Assembly: GCA_000497125.2 (NCBI GenBank)
Contig: CM035320.1
Location: 1,323,197 to 1,387,196 of the forward strand
Length of the DNA: 64,000 nucleotides
Source: Spironucleus salmonicida
Taxonomy: Eukaryota > Fornicata > Diplomonadida > Hexamitidae
Reading direction: 5' to 3'
Of the stretch, positions 27,722-40,193 are shown one piece after another (the stretch's first letter is position 1; each line of letters begins with the position of its first letter). The position numbers were made by a program, and so were the translations under genes. Below the pieces are notes generated by a model that was not told the DNA's origin, searched no databases, and worked only from the letters and a program-made list of their open reading frames with translations.

Positions 27722-28137
27722 TTAAAATTACTAGAAGAAAGTTTATATAAATTATTTTATGTTTAATAATACTAATTATTATCATTTATTATAAACAAAT
27801 TAGCGGAATTCCGTCTTCTATAATTTTTATAATACTTCAAAGCACTCTTATTTGGGTTATGCAATTGATGATTTCATAGCAACTTCAACTAAATTCAGCA
27901 TATAAAATAAATCACATAATTATACATACAATTAATATTAGTAATGTTAAATAATTAGATACTATAAATACTTATTTAATATTTACAGTCAGAGCAATAC
28001 TTTTATAGTAGAAGATTAAAATATGTGCAGAGAAACACCAAGCATACATATATTATAGCAAGTGATGATATTAGTCATTCGTTATCAATTAGATTTGGAT
28101 ATTATTCTAATCAAAAAATTGGACGCTTAATAAAAAT
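27722..28137. other. Intergenic, unit A
   Basis: 416 bp between the TMEM67 stop and the RPAP3-like start, both on minus. A+T rich, with a CGGAATTCCG palindrome near 27805. I see no gene. It is repeated at 32754-33169. Confidence 0.6.
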
Positions 28138-30531
28138 TCAGAAAAAATGAGTAAAGTCTTCTGTAATATTATTAAGCACACAAGTTCTCTTTACAAATTT
28201 CGTATTGTGGACATTTTAGATTATCCACAGTAACATAATAGAGACAAAAATACCAATAAAACATGAGCTAGTCCAGTAAGTAAATGTATAAATTGACGAA
28301 TTTAGGAAAAGAAAATCATAGAGCCAAATTTTGAAGCCGAACATAGTTTTAAATAATGGATCTCTCTTAAAAACCATATCAGGAGTATATGTGCGTTCGT
28401 AACTAATAGTCTATTGGCTACGCACACCTATAGTTTTGAAATCTGTAAACCGCTATAAATATCCAACAATTGTAATATTTGTTTTTGCTTCTACCTCATC
28501 TTTTATCATATAACACTACTGAACTATATCATTTTACAATGAATGTTAGATGTAGTCAATTTACTAGACACCGTAAACTTTCTTTTCTGTAATTTTATAT
28601 TAAGGTTTCTTCATAATAAATTTATTTATAGACAAAATATTGTTAATATAATCTAGCACACTCTCAAATAGCACATCTTCTTATCCAAAAAATATACGTA
28701 CAGCTAAGGATTGTGATGAAAATTTCTCTTATTTTATTTTTAATGTATGAAGATATTACGAAAACGTGGCTAGATCTTAAATGCTTGGGGTAAGTGTGTC
28801 TTAATGAAGTGGTTATCCTTTTATTATCATCATTGAGCGTGGCATATCAAAAACAAATAAGTTGCAACCGAAAACTGATAGCATCTGACCAAACTATTAA
28901 AATTATGAGAAAAACACCCAATTGTAAACAGTCATTATTACAAAATTTGCAATAAAACATACTGAAAAAATCATAGATATGACTATAGGCATAAACTCTA
29001 TATCAATACTATATAAGTATGATCCATAATTTCGTGACGATGAACTTAAATAAAACATATCGAATCCAAAAAGTAATGTCAACGAAAAGAATAAAATAAA
29101 TCCTAATGAATAAGGTCTAATTTTTTGCAGTTTTTATACTCTATTTACTAAGTATGATATTCTCCAGGCATTTGCGCCAGTCATGTCTGCCTAGACGGCA
29201 TCTTGAAATATTATAGATTTATTAGATTCTAAATGGTATCTAAGGAGAATGAATATAAAGCTGAAACAGAATCCAGATAATTAAATGAACCCCATATTTT
29301 ATGGAATAAACTGATTAATATAAACAAAATTTCTTTATACAACCGTTAATGTTTAAATAATTAATGAAAATCCAGTTAGTCCGAATCCAATATATCCTAA
29401 AACATAAACTATTAGTATTAATGTCGGTTTTATATCAAAACCATTAATATCTTATTAAATACGCTGAGCTTCATCATCATATAAAAACTTAAAATATTTC
29501 TTTTGCTGTAGAATATTGCCTCCATTTCCAGTATACTTTCCAACCTACATTAATCCATACAGCAAGCCTAAAATTAACGCAATTGCAAATGTTATCCATG
29601 ATAATATTGGCATAAGTATATCTATATTAGTACTAAACCAAGAAACTTTGAAAATTTAAACAGGATAATCATTTGAAGATTTGCCATTAATCTTATAAAA
29701 ATATGCTGTAATAGGAGATGTATCCTCAATATAATCCAATGTAAACTTTGGAACATTAAAATTTTAGTAAATAACTCTTAAGATTGGCACTTTTGACACG
29801 CCACCAACTAAATCTAGTTAATAATCCAAATAAATTTACTGTGCGATAGTATAAGTATCATCAGTTAATTAATGTCCTAGAACAAACTTAGTATCAGTTA
29901 CGAGATTATTAAATTAAATTCGATTATCATTATAATGTAGTCTTTGTGTCTCATTCACTATGATAGGTACAGGGACTGATAAGTTATTTGTGGTCAGCCC
30001 ATACAAACTAGCAAAAATAGGACTTTGTAGAAAGTCAAATAATTATCTTCCGGGAAGTTTGCATGATTATTAATATTATGTGCCAACTTCATTGAATAAT
30101 GAAAATACGACAGGATTAATAATGTTTTTGAAAATAGTTGAGTTATCAATATTTGTTTGCTCATTATCAATTACATTAACATTTCTATTGCCATAAAAAC
30201 TGCTTTCAGTGTTTTCTTAAGCTTTTATGAGATTGCACAAGGATAAAGCCCCCTCAAATAATGGACCATTGTAGAAAGTTTCTCCTAGCGAGTTTTACAA
30301 ATTTACAAATGTCTTACCTATCCATTATTACTATTAAGGAATTTTGTTTATATAACCGTTATAAAAAGGAAGTGGAGCCAGACTGCTCGTGAACGAAAGG
30401 CTTTTATAAGCATTTAGATCAACTTACCTTGCAAGATAGACGTCATCTTCTATTCTAAGATGCATACGTGCAGCATCATACTCCACGCAATTTCTACTCA
30501 GCAAGCACTCGCTATGCCCCAGGTTGCATCC
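28138..30531 (-). pseudogene. TMEM67: 5'-truncated TMEM67 (meckelin) copy A
   Basis: This matches the C-terminal about 797 of 948 residues of the complete gene at 33170-36016. The match stops at 30531, just upstream of codon TGC in CNLGHSEC, so the signal peptide and most of the Cys-rich ectodomain are missing. The frame stays open, and an internal ATG at 30465 could start a 775-residue protein with the TM segments but no signal peptide. One missense difference from the full copy is visible: Gly (GGG) here against Val (GTG) at 35031. It is probably non-functional as a transition-zone receptor. It could be transcribed only if the 304-bp spacer supplies a promoter. Confidence 0.85.
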
Positions 30532-30835
30532 ATTATAGATAGGTCTGCTTATATTAATAATAAAAGACTTTATTAACTATTAAATCAAAAAGCAATCAAT
30601 TTTAATGTGCAGATATTAATGAATATATATTGCTAAATATATAGAAAATTTAATATCTAGTAAGTATTAATTTACATTTCGGATAAAAGTTAAAGCATTC
30701 ATTTTAAAATTAAATTGTTCTATGATTAAGATTCTCCAAATAATATTTTAAAACATTTAACAAAATATTACTGTAAATTTGATGTGACATGCCTATATTG
30801 TACGATATTATTGCATACAGATAAGACGGTCACCA
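30532..30835. other. Unique spacer between the duplicated units
   Basis: 304 bp of A+T-rich DNA that I could not match elsewhere in the window. It has no terminal inverted repeats and no target-site duplication that I can see. It replaces the TMEM67 5' end on one side and the zinc-finger upstream region on the other. Confidence 0.7.
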
Positions 30836-30939
30836 CATTTAGTAAAAACTGAGCTGATTAATATTAATTAATTAAAAATATTTTACATATTATATATATT
30901 TAATAATTTCTACCTCCTTCCGCTCCACATAACGCTAAG

Positions 30940-31461
30940 ATGGATCTTCCTGACCCTTGTTTTGCTTGTACTACCTGTGGAGCTAACTTTACATCACATG
31001 AAGCATTTTAATAACATGTTTTATAGCACAATGATGTAAATCAATAGGAAGTTAATTACCTTTGTAACAAATGTGGTTCAGTTTTTGACTCATAAACCTC
31101 ATTATAGAACCACCACTGTGATACTATTCAATTTGACTCCTTAAAATAAACAACTAGACCTAGAAAATATAAATCTAGTGGTGACAAGCAATTTACCTGT
31201 CCTATTTGCAATTAAGGATTCGCCAGAAAAGATACGTTAGAAGTTCATAGAAAAATACACTTAGATACTAAAGAATTTGAATGCGAAGTATGTGGCTCAT
31301 AGTTCAGATAGAAAGGTCATTTGACTAGGCATATGAATATACATTTAGAGAGAATTGATGTTAGATGTGAAGTATGTGGCAAAGAGTTCCACAGAATGGA
31401 CTAATATAACTAACATATGAAGAGGTTTCATCTTTCTAGAGAATAGGAGTACTATGGGTGA
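30940..31461 (+). CDS. C2H2 zinc-finger protein, copy B
   Basis: Identical, as far as I can read, to the 173-residue five-finger protein at 25908. Only 104 bp of the original upstream sequence are kept, and beyond that lies the 304-bp spacer, so its expression may differ from copy A although the protein is the same. Confidence 0.88.
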
Positions 31462-31610
31462 TCTTGTTTGGATATTTTTACTCTTTCATTTCAAGTGGAA
31501 GTATGGAATGGCTTCGCTTCACTTCATCTCCTTTCCAATTTTCCACTATTCATTAATATAATATTATTAGAAAGTTTACACTTCTGATTTTATTTCTATG
31601 ACTTTAGCAA

Positions 31611-32753
31611 TCACTCGTTTAACCAACTTTCAGCTATACAGAGTACTCTCTCCTTGTAAAGTCCTTTTTTATCATCAGTACATTCAATCTCGATCCATGT
31701 ATTGAAGAATCTTATAATTTCCTCGATAATAATCATTTCATCTGATGGTAGCAAACGAACCATCTTATTAACACCATCAATATCTGAAATATTATATAAC
31801 ATATTAATCATCTTTGATATAGTCATTATCTTCTAACCATATTTACAAGCCAGTAAAAGTTAAGTTAGATCTTTTGGCGTAACTTGCCTTTGAATATTTT
31901 CAAAATATTTCTATAGTTAAACCGTATGAAATTGATCCAAAAACTTCAATAAAATATTTGGTTCCTGAACAAAATCTCTGAACCTACTAAAAAAATCTAG
32001 AGCGGATGCTTTTTCATGTAAAATAACATCATCCCTGTAAACTAATTTCCCATTAACACTTCCCAGTATTTCTTAATTAAGCAAAGAAGCATCAGTCACG
32101 GTCATAAGTTCTTGCTTTTTTAAATTAATATTTATCTTACGCGGAACATCTATATTTTTATTTATTTGGACGTCTACTTCATCGTCACTGCTTGTTGATC
32201 CTTCCAAAATTTAAACTTTTGTGGCTCCTAGTTTTTAACGACACAAAGCCATGTCTTCTTCATTTTTGGGATCATTTAATTCTACTAACTATTCATACGC
32301 TTCTTAATACATTTAGTTCTCCATTAATGATTTACTATATCTTTATCTTGCCTTAGCATATGTAGGGTCCAGTGAAAGAGCACTTTAGAAACATGCCAGT
32401 GACTCCATTGGTTTCCTATTTAATTTCTAAAAACATAATCCTAAATTAAAATATGACTAAGACTTAATTATAGCATCATCTGAATTTAAAGCTACTTCGT
32501 AACATTCAGCCGCCTCTTTAAATTTTTTATCCTTAAAAAATTAATTTCCTCTAGATTTTTCAAATTTAGCATCTTAATTTATGTCGACTGTGCCTCTCGG
32601 TGCCGGAAGTATAATAGACTCTCCATTAAACTGCTTAACTTCTTCACTAGCTTTCTTATCAACTATTTCTTATTTTGATATGAACTAAGTTAGATCATTC
32701 ATAATTTAATGTTACTTCTCAGCCTATTATTTAATCTTAATCTAAATGTCCAT
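31611..32753 (-). CDS. TPR co-chaperone with RPAP3_C domain, copy B
   Basis: Second complete copy of the 380-residue TPR plus RPAP3_C protein at 26579, with the same start, stop and flanks. Both copies keep their full upstream region (416 bp to the TMEM67 stop), so both should be expressed. If the duplication is real in the cell, dosage of this assembly factor is doubled. Confidence 0.8.
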
Positions 32754-33169
32754 TTAAAATTACTAGAAGAAAGTTTATATAAATTATTTTATGTTTAATA
32801 ATACTAATTATTATCATTTATTATAAACAAATTAGCGGAATTCCGTCTTCTATAATTTTTATAATACTTCAAAGCACTCTTATTTGGGTTATGCAATTGA
32901 TGATTTCATAGCAACTTCAACTAAATTCAGCATATAAAATAAATCACATAATTATACATACAATTAATATTAGTAATGTTAAATAATTAGATACTATAAA
33001 TACTTATTTAATATTTACAGTCAGAGCAATACTTTTATAGTAGAAGATTAAAATATGTGCAGAGAAACACCAAGCATACATATATTATAGCAAGTGATGA
33101 TATTAGTCATTCGTTATCAATTAGATTTGGATATTATTCTAATCAAAAAATTGGACGCTTAATAAAAAT
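32754..33169. other. Intergenic, unit B
   Basis: Copy of 27722-28137. No gene seen. Confidence 0.6.
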
Positions 33170-36016
33170 TCAGAAAAAATGAGTAAAGTCTTCTGTAATA
33201 TTATTAAGCACACAAGTTCTCTTTACAAATTTCGTATTGTGGACATTTTAGATTATCCACAGTAACATAATAGAGACAAAAATACCAATAAAACATGAGC
33301 TAGTCCAGTAAGTAAATGTATAAATTGACGAATTTAGGAAAAGAAAATCATAGAGCCAAATTTTGAAGCCGAACATAGTTTTAAATAATGGATCTCTCTT
33401 AAAAACCATATCAGGAGTATATGTGCGTTCGTAACTAATAGTCTATTGGCTACGCACACCTATAGTTTTGAAATCTGTAAACCGCTATAAATATCCAACA
33501 ATTGTAATATTTGTTTTTGCTTCTACCTCATCTTTTATCATATAACACTACTGAACTATATCATTTTACAATGAATGTTAGATGTAGTCAATTTACTAGA
33601 CACCGTAAACTTTCTTTTCTGTAATTTTATATTAAGGTTTCTTCATAATAAATTTATTTATAGACAAAATATTGTTAATATAATCTAGCACACTCTCAAA
33701 TAGCACATCTTCTTATCCAAAAAATATACGTACAGCTAAGGATTGTGATGAAAATTTCTCTTATTTTATTTTTAATGTATGAAGATATTACGAAAACGTG
33801 GCTAGATCTTAAATGCTTGGGGTAAGTGTGTCTTAATGAAGTGGTTATCCTTTTATTATCATCATTGAGCGTGGCATATCAAAAACAAATAAGTTGCAAC
33901 CGAAAACTGATAGCATCTGACCAAACTATTAAAATTATGAGAAAAACACCCAATTGTAAACAGTCATTATTACAAAATTTGCAATAAAACATACTGAAAA
34001 AATCATAGATATGACTATAGGCATAAACTCTATATCAATACTATATAAGTATGATCCATAATTTCGTGACGATGAACTTAAATAAAACATATCGAATCCA
34101 AAAAGTAATGTCAACGAAAAGAATAAAATAAATCCTAATGAATAAGGTCTAATTTTTTGCAGTTTTTATACTCTATTTACTAAGTATGATATTCTCCAGG
34201 CATTTGCGCCAGTCATGTCTGCCTAGACGGCATCTTGAAATATTATAGATTTATTAGATTCTAAATGGTATCTAAGGAGAATGAATATAAAGCTGAAACA
34301 GAATCCAGATAATTAAATGAACCCCATATTTTATGGAATAAACTGATTAATATAAACAAAATTTCTTTATACAACCGTTAATGTTTAAATAATTAATGAA
34401 AATCCAGTTAGTCCGAATCCAATATATCCTAAAACATAAACTATTAGTATTAATGTCGGTTTTATATCAAAACCATTAATATCTTATTAAATACGCTGAG
34501 CTTCATCATCATATAAAAACTTAAAATATTTCTTTTGCTGTAGAATATTGCCTCCATTTCCAGTATACTTTCCAACCTACATTAATCCATACAGCAAGCC
34601 TAAAATTAACGCAATTGCAAATGTTATCCATGATAATATTGGCATAAGTATATCTATATTAGTACTAAACCAAGAAACTTTGAAAATTTAAACAGGATAA
34701 TCATTTGAAGATTTGCCATTAATCTTATAAAAATATGCTGTAATAGGAGATGTATCCTCAATATAATCCAATGTAAACTTTGGAACATTAAAATTTTAGT
34801 AAATAACTCTTAAGATTGGCACTTTTGACACGCCACCAACTAAATCTAGTTAATAATCCAAATAAATTTACTGTGCGATAGTATAAGTATCATCAGTTAA
34901 TTAATGTCCTAGAACAAACTTAGTATCAGTTACGAGATTATTAAATTAAATTCGATTATCATTATAATGTAGTCTTTGTGTCTCATTCACTATGATAGGT
35001 ACAGGGACTGATAAGTTATTTGTGGTCAGCACATACAAACTAGCAAAAATAGGACTTTGTAGAAAGTCAAATAATTATCTTCCGGGAAGTTTGCATGATT
35101 ATTAATATTATGTGCCAACTTCATTGAATAATGAAAATACGACAGGATTAATAATGTTTTTGAAAATAGTTGAGTTATCAATATTTGTTTGCTCATTATC
35201 AATTACATTAACATTTCTATTGCCATAAAAACTGCTTTCAGTGTTTTCTTAAGCTTTTATGAGATTGCACAAGGATAAAGCCCCCTCAAATAATGGACCA
35301 TTGTAGAAAGTTTCTCCTAGCGAGTTTTACAAATTTACAAATGTCTTACCTATCCATTATTACTATTAAGGAATTTTGTTTATATAACCGTTATAAAAAG
35401 GAAGTGGAGCCAGACTGCTCGTGAACGAAAGGCTTTTATAAGCATTTAGATCAACTTACCTTGCAAGATAGACGTCATCTTCTATTCTAAGATGCATACG
35501 TGCAGCATCATACTCCACGCAATTTCTACTCAGCAAGCACTCGCTATGCCCCAGGTTGCATCCTTGTGGGTTCTTCATCGCACATAATGCTAAAGTATCT
35601 GAATTAAACTCTATCTTTAATGCATCAGACACACATAGATTTAGTGTTATATTTAATGTGTATTGTGGTTTACAAGTTAAAATCTATTTCTTAATATTAT
35701 TAATAGCGTATGAGCCACAAACATACGCTGTTGCTGTTTATACCATGTAAGTATCAACTGGGCACAGATTGTTAATACAAGTAACACAAGGTAGACATAT
35801 ATTATTAAATCCAGAAATTTGTCCAGCAGGACAATCAGTAGGTGTAACAGTAGTTATATCTTTTAATACGAATGCACACGTTCCATTGAAATACTATCGT
35901 GGAGGCATACACTCAAAACATGAACCTGTATGTTATGAGAAGAAAGTTCCTGGCTATTAACATGGTACCGCAGTAGTAAGCAACGCATACATACTGATCA
36001 TTTTATTACTTTTCAT
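33170..36016 (-). CDS. TMEM67: Meckelin (TMEM67), complete
   Basis: 948 residues; human meckelin has 995. Known: a Frizzled-like receptor of the ciliary transition zone, part of the MKS/B9 complex that gates the cilium. The N-terminus has a short hydrophobic start (MISMYALLTTAVPC). A Cys-rich ectodomain follows (CFECMPPRQYFNGTC, DCPAGQISGFNNICLPC, CVTCINNLCPVDTY). After a middle ectodomain comes a block of about seven TM segments (FSTNIDILMPILSWITFAIA onward). The family signature is WRISYLVNRVQKLQKIRPYS, then SSSSRNYGSYLYS and QFGQMLSVFGCNLFVFD, which parallels the human FVDLCSMSNISVFLL region. Start 36016 is the first ATG giving a signal sequence. It is 51 bp from the divergent gene at 36068. 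A truncated duplicate lies at 28138. Confidence 0.92.
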
Positions 36017-36067
36017 AAATTATAAGTTATACTATATAATATTGATACTTACCCCTTTCTTAAAATT

Positions 36068-36688
36068 ATGCTCTATCTTTACTCCCCAGATGAATTTGAT
36101 CATCAACCGGCATGCTACATAACGGACTATATAAACAGCATATAGTAATTTATACTTTTTATTCATTACAAGAGCCTCTCAGAAAGTGTAAATCAATCTC
36201 TAGTTAATAACTTGTAGCTTTACAGTGCGATTGCTTCATTTATGGGTGCAGTAACTCACCATTTCTTTAATAACGTAAAACATAGTAAATTCTTTACTAT
36301 TTTTTGGTAAATTTCGGTATACTTTTAAATTCTCACTTCTAGTTCATTTTTACTCATTCTAGCAATACAAAATAATTTTAGCACTTCCTTTTATGTTCCG
36401 TTAACTGTCTTGTTATTCGTACTTTGTATGACGAACTAAAAGTTTTCATTTGAGATTTAAATGTTAATTTCAGCATCTTTTTTGCTTATTTTCACATTTT
36501 TCACATTTTTGCAAAAACCCCTATTCCACGAACTCATTCTCAAGGGATGTGCTATAATTATTGCTAGCTTTTTGATAATTGTATTCAAAATTTAATTGCC
36601 TTATTTTAATCATAATTCTATTTTCCACTCTTTACTGTTTATAGCTTATTTTTACTTAGCTAAGGGCGTATTTTTATCGGTAAAATGA
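36068..36688 (+). CDS. Small multi-pass membrane protein (DUF6962-like, weak)
   Basis: 206 residues with about seven hydrophobic segments covering most of the chain. An Asp in ACYITDYINS near the N-terminus, SFMGAVTHHFFNNV after segment two, and a C-terminal FNHNSIFHSLLFIAYFY recall small seven-TM families with conserved Asp and His such as DUF6962. That comparison is from memory and weak. The gene diverges from TMEM67 (51 bp between ATGs) and converges with the 121-residue gene (9 bp between stops), which supports both boundaries. Confidence 0.7.
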
Positions 36689-36697
36689 GGAATTTTT

Positions 36698-37063
36698 TCA
36701 CTTCTTTAATTTTACTTAAAAGATAGATTCTTACTCCAATTTGATGATTGGCATAGCCTTGATTTAATGGTTATTTATCTCCGCTAAATTGTATTTTGCA
36801 CAAAATTTCATAACCTCAGACTTATCTTTTAAGAAAGCTAAGAAGACTGTATCGTCAACTTTCTAATAGGTAGCATCAAAATCCTTAAAAATCTAGTTTT
36901 TGAGATCTTTGTAGTTAAGCTGGGATGGAAGGGAGGTGATAAGCGCAGCAAACTTTTTCTTTTCTTCTGGTCCTGTTTATGTCTTAGATAGTGTAATTTT
37001 AGGAGTAGATGCACTGGATGCAGGATATCTATTGTCATTTTTACTAATGATAGTGATAACCAT
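36698..37063 (-). CDS. Hypothetical 121-residue protein
   Basis: The N-terminus is Ser/Thr/Pro-rich and probably disordered (RYPASSASTPKITLSKTQTG). The remainder is charged and helical (EEKKKFAALITSLPSQLNY, DDTVFLAFLKDKSEVMKF). No TM segment, signal peptide or known motif. The frame has several TAA/TAG codons and a TGA stop 9 bp from the convergent membrane-protein gene. Its moderate G+C and the clean boundary argue for a real gene. Confidence 0.65.
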
Positions 37064-37527
37064 TTTTTGAAGTGGAAAAATTTATTTTATAGTTTATCTA
37101 TTAAATTTATAAATTTACTGTAATAATTATTTGCAATCAGATTAAAATGATTAGGTAAACTTCCAATAAAGTATTATTAACTTCTAAAGCGTTGAATTTT
37201 TATCGAAATATACCATGCCAGCATATTAAGACGGCTAATATAACTAGTTCAATTAATGGAAAATTTTATCACCATAGTTATTTTCCGATAGCTATTATGG
37301 CATGTAGCATATTCAATTATTAATAACAAGTTTAATTGACATTACCGAGTAATGAAATTAAATTAGAAATATTAAGTAGTTAAAATTAGCATTATGTTAT
37401 TAATGCCATTGATAAAATAGTTTAAATTTTTGGGGTACTGAAAACAAGTAACTAACCTTCCTAATTGCTACTTAATTTCGAGAAAAATATAAGAAATACT
37501 ACTTTGGAAAGAATTAAGGATAATAAT
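37064..37527. other. Intergenic
   Basis: 464 bp of A+T-rich sequence upstream of two divergently placed small genes. No feature recognised. Confidence 0.5.
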
Positions 37528-37722
37528 ATGTTTTGGGATAAGCACTTCAGGGATAAAAGATAAAACCAATATAACATTAATGAAAAAAGAAAAGATAGTA
37601 GAGAGAAGAATTAAATTAATTCATAGCTGAAATTAAAGTAATAGTCGATTTAATCAACACCTGTAACATCAGTAGAATAAAAAGTTGAAGTTATAATAAG
37701 TAATTATGAAGAAACAATATGA
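37528..37722 (+). CDS. Small hypothetical protein, 64 residues
   Basis: A short charged, Gln-rich frame from ATG 37528 to TGA 37720-37722, starting MFWDKHFRDKRQNQYN and ending VEQKVEVIISNYEETI. The stop lies 3 bp from the stop of the convergent GBE1 gene, a spacing seen at other true gene pairs here, which is the main support. It could be the last exon of a longer gene, but I see no splice site upstream. Confidence 0.45.
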
Positions 37723-37725
37723 GAC

Positions 37726-39879
37726 TCATTCAATTTTTTCCAATACATAACCGCATTGCTTCTTTATCCAAACTTTAATAAATTAACCACATCCATTCAA
37801 CTTATCTCTACAGGTATTATCACATTGCGATTCTGGAATAGTTCTGAATAAGTTATCCTTTTAAGTACCTTATCCATCACCACCATATTATTTGCCATTA
37901 CTAGTTAAGACTACTTTATAGGCGCCTGGTTGTCTGATAGGAATAATAGCTTCATAGTCTCCATTAAATGGATGCATACTAATAATAAATACTAAATTAG
38001 CTCTATCCCATACTAATGTTTTTGCTTCATTATCTGTTACATTAACAAATTCTCTTGATAATTACCATGGGAACTATTTATTAAGATTCATTAAATCTTT
38101 ATCAAATAAGCTCAACCAATGAAATTTAGTATGACTTGAATCCTCGAGAGACCATTATCTTCTACAGTGTTTAAATGATTCTCCATTACCTGTTCTTGGG
38201 AAATCAATCCACTCTGGATGACCAAATTCATTACCCATAAAGGCTAAGTATCCTTCGCCACCCATGCCAATAGTTAATAGCCTAATAACTTTATGTAAAC
38301 GGATACCACGATCAGTTCTATCTTCAGGACCTTATATAGCAGACATATCTGAGTAAATCTTTTCATTTAAAAGCCACATCAGCAATACTTTATCACCAAC
38401 CAGAGCCTAGTCATGGCATTCTGCATAAACGATGTGTTTTTCTTACCATCTTCTATTACATAATGCATGACGTATCTTACCCATATCAAGATTGCTTTCA
38501 TCATTTAAACCTAAATCAAAGCCAGATTTCATGAATTTTACCCATAAATCTGGAACAGCCATTTAGAATCTATAATCAAACCCAATACCACCTTGTTATA
38601 AAGGGGTAGCTAAAGTTGGATAACCTGAAACATCTTCTGCTATTGAAATAGTTTTCTAGTTATTCTTTTGATCTTTAACTAAGAATAAATAATGAGCCAG
38701 TCTGAGATAAGTTAAAGCGCCAATATCAACACGAGAGTTATCATCAAAATATTCACCATAACGACCAGTGTAACCCTCACCTGCAGATCTATGCCAATAC
38801 ATCATAGACATACAGCCATCAAAACGGAAACCATCAATGTTAAATTCTGTTAACCAAAAGTTTAAATTTTAAAGTAAAAACCTTAGGGTTTCAGGATGAG
38901 TGTAGTCGAAAACTTTAGAATCCCAAAGAGGATGATCCTCTTCATGGAATAAAAATTTAGTACCATCCCAATTAGCAATACCATCAGTAACATTTTTAGA
39001 AGCATGAGAATGCACTAAATCTAAATAAACTTAAATTTTAAGAGAGTGTGCCTTCTCAACCAAATAACGGAAATCTTCTGGAGGGCCAAATCTAGAAGAA
39101 GGGGCAAAGAAAGAAGTAACCTAATAACCAAAAGATCCATAATAAGCATGTTCTTATAAAGCCATTATTTATACAGCATTATAACCTTTATTGGCAATTC
39201 TAGGTAAAATATTATCTGCAAAATCTCTATAAGTATTAATCTTTTCCTCCTCAGAGCTCATACCGATATGTGTTTCATATATTCTTAACACATCGTGTTA
39301 TGGTTTAGGCTATTTAAATTAAAACTTTTCCATAATATGCCATTAAGGTTCGAGTTAAGAAATTTCTTTGTTTAAAATAGCATATAAACAATGCTAAGGA
39401 TGTCTATACAAATCTTGTCCATCGTGTGTGTTTATGAAAATTTTATATTTTTAATTCTCTTTTATAGGGCATTCCCATCTTCCCTTAGTTCCTGTAAAAG
39501 GAATTGAAATAGTGTGTACCCCCATGTCTTAATGATTAGAATAATGTTTAGTATTATCCCAGTTATTAAAATCTCCGACAATTGCTACGTATTTACCGTT
39601 ACCAATCCACTCTCTATAAACGAGATTTGGTGGTGAAGATGCACTTTATACTTAATTCCAATCCATGGAACTTATATTTTAAATCGTGTTCCCTGCCTCT
39701 ATATAGAAACCATAATTAGTATAATCAGAAAATTATTCTATACCCTAGGAGTTGGTATTAATTTCATATAATACACGCAAAAACTCGCTCCACCTATGTT
39801 TAATTACTTCTGCATAATCATTCAGTTAAGAATCGATTTCAAGAACTTCAAGACCGTTTAACTTAAAAGGGTCAAACAT
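37726..39879 (-). CDS. GBE1: 1,4-alpha-glucan branching enzyme
   Basis: 717 residues (human GBE1 702). Known: this GH13 enzyme moves alpha-1,4-glucan chains to alpha-1,6 branch points in cytosolic glycogen or starch. The N-terminal CBM48-like module ([19 protein letters not shown]) is followed by the GH13 barrel: YVDLVHSH-type strand ([19 protein letters not shown]), nucleophile Asp in [19 protein letters not shown], acid/base Glu in [13 protein letters not shown], and [31 protein letters not shown] and a C-terminal all-beta domain ([19 protein letters not shown]) complete it. All catalytic residues expected for the family are present. Gln encoded by TAA/TAG falls at ordinary positions. It diverges from TBCB (314 bp). 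Confidence 0.97.
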
Positions 39880-40193
39880 CTTTTGATTTGAAGGAGAGGT
39901 AAGTAAGATTTTACACTGTATGTGTATAATAATACAATATTGAAGATGTAAGTTACAAAGTATTATTTAATCTCGGTAGATTATATATAACTACCAATTC
40001 TAATAACTACCAACAATAACTTAACAGTTCTAAAAAATAATTAAGTATCAGTGTATACTCGATTTAGTTTTGAAAAAATTTGTATATAACTTTCTATCAT
40101 ATTTTCTTTATTAAATTTATTCAGCTAATAAATATATTATTATAAATAAAATTATATAATAATTTAATATACATTTATCTTTTTAAAATTCAA
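39880..40193. promoter_or_regulatory. Divergent promoter region GBE1 / TBCB
   Basis: 314 bp between two divergent start codons. A+T rich towards TBCB, with the only G+C-richer part next to the GBE1 ATG. No motif recognised. Confidence 0.5.

Larger units (their letters stand above)
25804..30531. repeat. Direct duplication, left unit (4728 bp)
   Basis: It matches 30836-35563 at a constant offset of 5032 bp, with no net indel. Reading both copies I found one substitution (29999 C versus 35031 A). It contains a complete zinc-finger gene, a complete RPAP3-like gene and a 5'-truncated TMEM67. The match starts at CATTTAG and stops at GTTGCATCC. Confidence 0.95.
30836..35563. repeat. Direct duplication, right unit (4728 bp)
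   Basis: Second copy of 25804-30531. On its right side it continues without a break into the 5' part of TMEM67, so this boundary is the ancestral one for that gene. On its left the ancestral neighbour (UTP7 promoter) is at unit A. Confidence 0.95.

Noticed and set aside
27800-27815. CGGAATTCCG palindrome
   Set aside because: A lone 10-bp palindrome. It is seen twice only because it lies in the duplicated unit.
30532-30835. Spacer as a transposon or insertion element
   Set aside because: No ORF, terminal inverted repeat or target duplication could be seen.
35556-35960. Two plus-strand ORFs
   Set aside because: Antisense of the Cys-rich ectodomain of TMEM67, which reads as a signal peptide plus Cys motifs on minus.
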